Of a DNA stretch of 64,000 bases, positions 61,661 through 64,000 are shown in pieces; within the stretch, counting starts at the first letter, position 1; each line of letters opens with the position of its first letter. The notes below the pieces were generated by a model that was given only the letters and a program-made list of their open reading frames with translations, was not told the DNA's origin and made no database searches. This DNA is from Citricoccus sp. SGAir0253. Its GTDB lineage: Bacteria > Actinomycetota > Actinomycetes > Actinomycetales > Micrococcaceae. The position numbers and the translations under genes are program-made. Location: the NCBI RefSeq assembly GCF_005877055.1, contig NZ_CP039424.1:2046001-2110000 (forward strand), in the 5' to 3' direction.

Positions 61661-64000
61661 TCACCGCGCTCACGCCGTCGCCGCGCATGGACACCCCGTA
61701 CAGCGCGTCCGCGACCTCCATGGTCCGCTTCTGGTGCGTGATGATGATCAGCTGGCTGTCCCGCTGCAGCTCGCGGAAGATCTCCAGCAGCCGCCCCAGG
61801 TTGGTGTCGTCCAGGGCGGCCTCCACCTCGTCCATGACGTAGAAGGGGCTCGGCCGGGCCTTGAAGATGGCCACGAGCATGGCCACCGCCGCGAGCGAGC
61901 GCTCCCCGCCGGAGAGCAGGGACAGCCGCTTGACCTTCTTGCCCGCCGGCCGCGCCTCGACCTCCACGCCGGACTCCAGCAGGTTGTCCGGGTCGGTCAG
62001 GAACAGCCGGCCCTCCCCGCCCGGGAACAGGGTGGCGAAGACGTGCTGGAACTGGGCCGCCGTGTCCTCGAAGGCGGAGCGGAACACGCGCTGGACGGTG
62101 TCGTCCACGTCCTGGATGATCCGCAGCAGGTCACGGCGGCTGGCGTCGAGGTCCGCCAGCTGGGCGGTGAGGAAGCGGTGGCGCTCCTCCACCGCGGCGT
62201 ACTCCTCGAGGGCCAGCGGGTTCACCCGTCCGAGCGCGGCCAGTTCCCGCTCGGCCCGGCGCAGGCGCTTCTGCTGCTCGGCGCGGTCGAAGGGCGTGGT
62301 CTCGACCGCCGGCTCCCCGCCCGGTCCCCCGTCCGGACCGTCGGCGGATCCGTCGTCCGGGCCGTCGCCCGGCGCCGCGGTGTCCGCGACCTCCGGGGTC
62401 CCCGGGGTCCCCGCGGCGCGGGCCCCGGGTTCCTCCGCCGGCGGCGCGAGCGGCACGGGCACGTCCGGGCCGTAGTGCTCCAGCAGGTAGTCCGGCGTCA
62501 TCCCCAGGTCCTCGCGCGCCTTCGCGTGCAGCTGGTCGAGCCTCAGCTGCTGCTCCTGGCGCGCCATCCGGGCGGCGTGCAGCCGGTCCTTGGCGCGGGC
62601 CACCGCGGCGCGGTTCGCGTCGGCGGCCTGCTGGAGCCGCTCGCGCTCGGCGGCCAGCTCCTCGCCCTGCCGGTCCAGCCCGGCGCGGTCCCGGTCGGCC
62701 CGGGCGACGGCGGCCTCGAGCCGCTCCAGGCCGCGGGCCAGCGCGGCGGAGACCGCACCGATGCGGGCCAGCCAGGCCCGCCGGGTCCGCTCGGCGCGTT
62801 CCCGCTCGCGGTGCGCGAGCGTGGAGGCGGACACCTGCCGCCGCGCCTGCTCGGCGCGGGCGGCGGCCTGCTGCTGCACCGTCTCGGCGGCACGCAGGGC
62901 CAGCCGCGCCTCGGTCTCGCGGTGCCGGGCGGCGGCGGCGCGCTCCTCGGCCGCGTCCCGGGCGGCGGGATCGGGCTGCACTGGGGCGTCCGGTGCCGCG
63001 GCGCCCGGGCCCCCGGCCGTCGCCGCGCGCCCTGCAGGCTCCCCGTCGGCCGGCTCGCCCTCGGCCCCGGCGGCCTCGGCCTCGCGCGCCGCCCGGGCCC
63101 GGTCCTCGGCCTGCGCGACGGCGGCCGTCGCCTCCGCGAGCCGGCCCTCCAGCGCGGTGAGCTCGGCGCGCTGGCGCCGGGCGCCGTCGTCGGCATGGGC
63201 GAGTTGCTGGTGCAGGCGGGCCAGGTGCTCCGTGACGGCGGTGAAGTGGGCGTCCGAGGCGTTCAGCGCCTCGAGCGCGGCCGACTCCTCGGCGGCCGCC
63301 TCCTCGAGCCGTCCCAGCAGCCCGGAGCGCTGGAAGCGCAGCCGCTCCACCTCGTGGCCGGCCTCGGCGGCCACGCGGCCCGCCTCGTCGGCGGCCGCCT
63401 GGCGCTCGAGCCGGCTGCCGGCCCCGGCGCCGCGGGCGTCCGCCCACCCGGCGCCCAGCACGTGCCCCTCGCGGGTCGCCACGCGCAGCGGGGCGCCGTG
63501 CAGGAGCTCCGGCAGGCGCCCCGACGCCCGCCAGGCCACGGCGTCCTCCAGGTCCTCCACGAGCACGGTTCCGGCCAGCAGCCGCCGCACGGTCGTGGCG
63601 ACCCCGGCCAGGTGCTCCGGGGCGTCCAGGCGGACCACCGCCACGGCGTCCACCACGCCCTCGGGCAGCCCGCCCGCCCCCTCACCGTCTCCCGCGCCGT
63701 CTCCCGCGCCGTCACCGTCCTCGGCCGCATCCCCGTCGGTCCCCGCCGGGAAGAACAGCCGCGCGTCGCCGGCCCCGGCCCCGGCCAGCCGGCCGGCGGC
63801 CTCGGCGGCCGGCCCCGGCCCGGACAGCACGAGCTCGTCCGCGGGGCCGCCGAGCGCCGCCGCGACGGCCGCCTCCCAGCCGCCCTCCACGTGCAGCAGC
63901 CCGGCCAGCGCCACGGGGGCCAGGTCCTCGAGCACCGTGACGGCCGCTCCCGGCTCCGGCTCGAGCCCCTCCGCGAGGGCGTCGCGGCGGGCCACCGCCG
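61617..64000 (-). CDS. smc: Chromosome segregation protein SMC, C-terminal part
   Basis: About 794 residues of the condensin SMC; the N-terminal ATPase head lies beyond the window. Visible: most of the hinge (VTVLEDLAPVALAGLLHVEG to REGHVLGAGWADARG). It is followed by a long Ala/Glu/Arg/Gln coiled coil interrupted by a low-complexity Gly/Ala/Pro insert. The C-terminal head then has the ABC signature LSLLSGGERSLAAVAMLVAI, Walker B FYVMDEVEAALDD and the D-loop/H-loop region DSQLIIITHQKRTMEV. The hinge carries a repeated GDGAGDGA-type linker encoded by a short direct repeat. It ends overlapping the MFS gene. With ScpA/ScpB it compacts and segregates chromosomes. Confidence 0.96.
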   Translation of the reverse strand, partial: AVARRDALAEGLEPEPGAAVTVLEDLAPVALAGLLHVEGGWEAAVAAALGGPADELVLSGPGPAAEAAGRLAGAGAGDARLFFPAGTDGDAAEDGDGAGDGAGDGEGAGGLPEGVVDAVAVVRLDAPEHLAGVATTVRRLLAGTVLVEDLEDAVAWRASGRLPELLHGAPLRVATREGHVLGAGWADARGAGAGSRLERQAAADEAGRVAAEAGHEVERLRFQRSGLLGRLEEAAAEESAALEALNASDAHFTAVTEHLARLHQQLAHADDGARRQRAELTALEGRLAEATAAVAQAEDRARAAREAEAAGAEGEPADGEPAGRAATAGGPGAAAPDAPVQPDPAARDAAEERAAAARHRETEARLALRAAETVQQQAAARAEQARRQVSASTLAHRERERAERTRRAWLARIGAVSAALARGLERLEAAVARADRDRAGLDRQGEELAAERERLQQAADANRAAVARAKDRLHAARMARQEQQLRLDQLHAKAREDLGMTPDYLLEHYGPDVPVPLAPPAEEPGARAAGTPGTPEVADTAAPGDGPDDGSADGPDGGPGGEPAVETTPFDRAEQQKRLRRAERELAALGRVNPLALEEYAAVEERHRFLTAQLADLDASRRDLLRIIQDVDDTVQRVFRSAFEDTAAQFQHVFATLFPGGEGRLFLTDPDNLLESGVEVEARPAGKKVKRLSLLSGGERSLAAVAMLVAIFKARPSPFYVMDEVEAALDDTNLGRLLEIFRELQRDSQLIIITHQKRTMEVADALYGVSMRGDGVSAVISQRLDGAPAAARG

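Noticed and set aside
63680-63720. Short direct repeat (CTCCCGCGCCGT) as a mobile or CRISPR-like repeat
   Set aside because: It is two copies only, in frame, and encodes a Gly/Asp/Ala linker of SMC.

Overview
The window is a very GC-rich (roughly 70% or more by eye), densely coded chromosomal segment. Many GTG starts, G/C-ending third codon positions, an actinobacterial gene order and lineage-typical families (DUF3052, DUF3145, DUF2469, a FasR-type fatty-acid regulator, GT-C mannosyltransferases of lipomannan type) point to an actinobacterium, most likely of the Micrococcaceae (Micrococcus/Kocuria/Citricoccus-like). Genus cannot be decided from this sequence alone. No prophage, IS element, CRISPR array or origin was seen.

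Layout. 1-8.0 kb (minus): 5' part of a DJ-1/PfpI-like protein, katG, and three translationally coupled GT-C glycosyltransferases for a mannan-type lipoglycan. 8.0-15.3 kb (plus): orn, tRNA-His, an M20 amidohydrolase coupled to an MFS exporter, a tandem MFS paralogue, def and a CPBP-like membrane protein. 15.4-22 kb: long-form GAPDH, a BCCT osmolyte carrier, rnpB, yaaA and a GcvT/DmdA-like methyl-transfer protein. 22-25 kb (minus): RNase H fused to a VOC domain, a CT398-like coiled-coil protein and Nif3. 24.9-33 kb: msrA, cysK-cysE, M14 carboxypeptidase, gnd, ppk2, panD, tRNA-Val, peroxiredoxin, DUF3052. 33.3-42 kb (plus): aceE, fasR, fabD-fabH-acpP-fabF, then DUF3145 (minus). 42.3-64 kb (minus except one MFS gene): xerC, dprA, comM, yraN, DUF2469, rnhB, two lepB genes, rplS, trmD, rimM, khpA, rpsP, a VOC protein, ffh, amt, a secreted heparinase-like lyase, ftsY and the C-terminal half of smc.

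How the genes work together. Pyruvate dehydrogenase E1 lies beside the type II fatty-acid synthase operon and its regulator. The smc-ftsY-ffh-rpsP-rimM-trmD-rplS-lepB-rnhB block is the conserved replication/secretion/translation cluster of actinobacteria. It runs into a competence/recombination group (yraN-comM-dprA-xerC) in which consecutive genes overlap by four bases. CysK and CysE make cysteine; KatG, MsrA, the peroxiredoxin and YaaA handle oxidative stress.

Most unusual points: an RNase H-VOC fusion at the locus where the mycobacterial homologue carries a phosphatase domain; a peroxiredoxin gene whose stop codon lies inside the following tRNA-Val; a clean four-part GlnR-type box upstream of an amt gene that lacks adjacent glnK/glnD; a hairpin between the Shine-Dalgarno and start codon of the BCCT gene; tandem hairpins between acpP and fabF; and a set of genes with a -10 hexamer 6-7 nt before the start codon, suggesting leaderless transcripts. 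No clearly new multi-gene system was found; most of the window is ordinary core genome.
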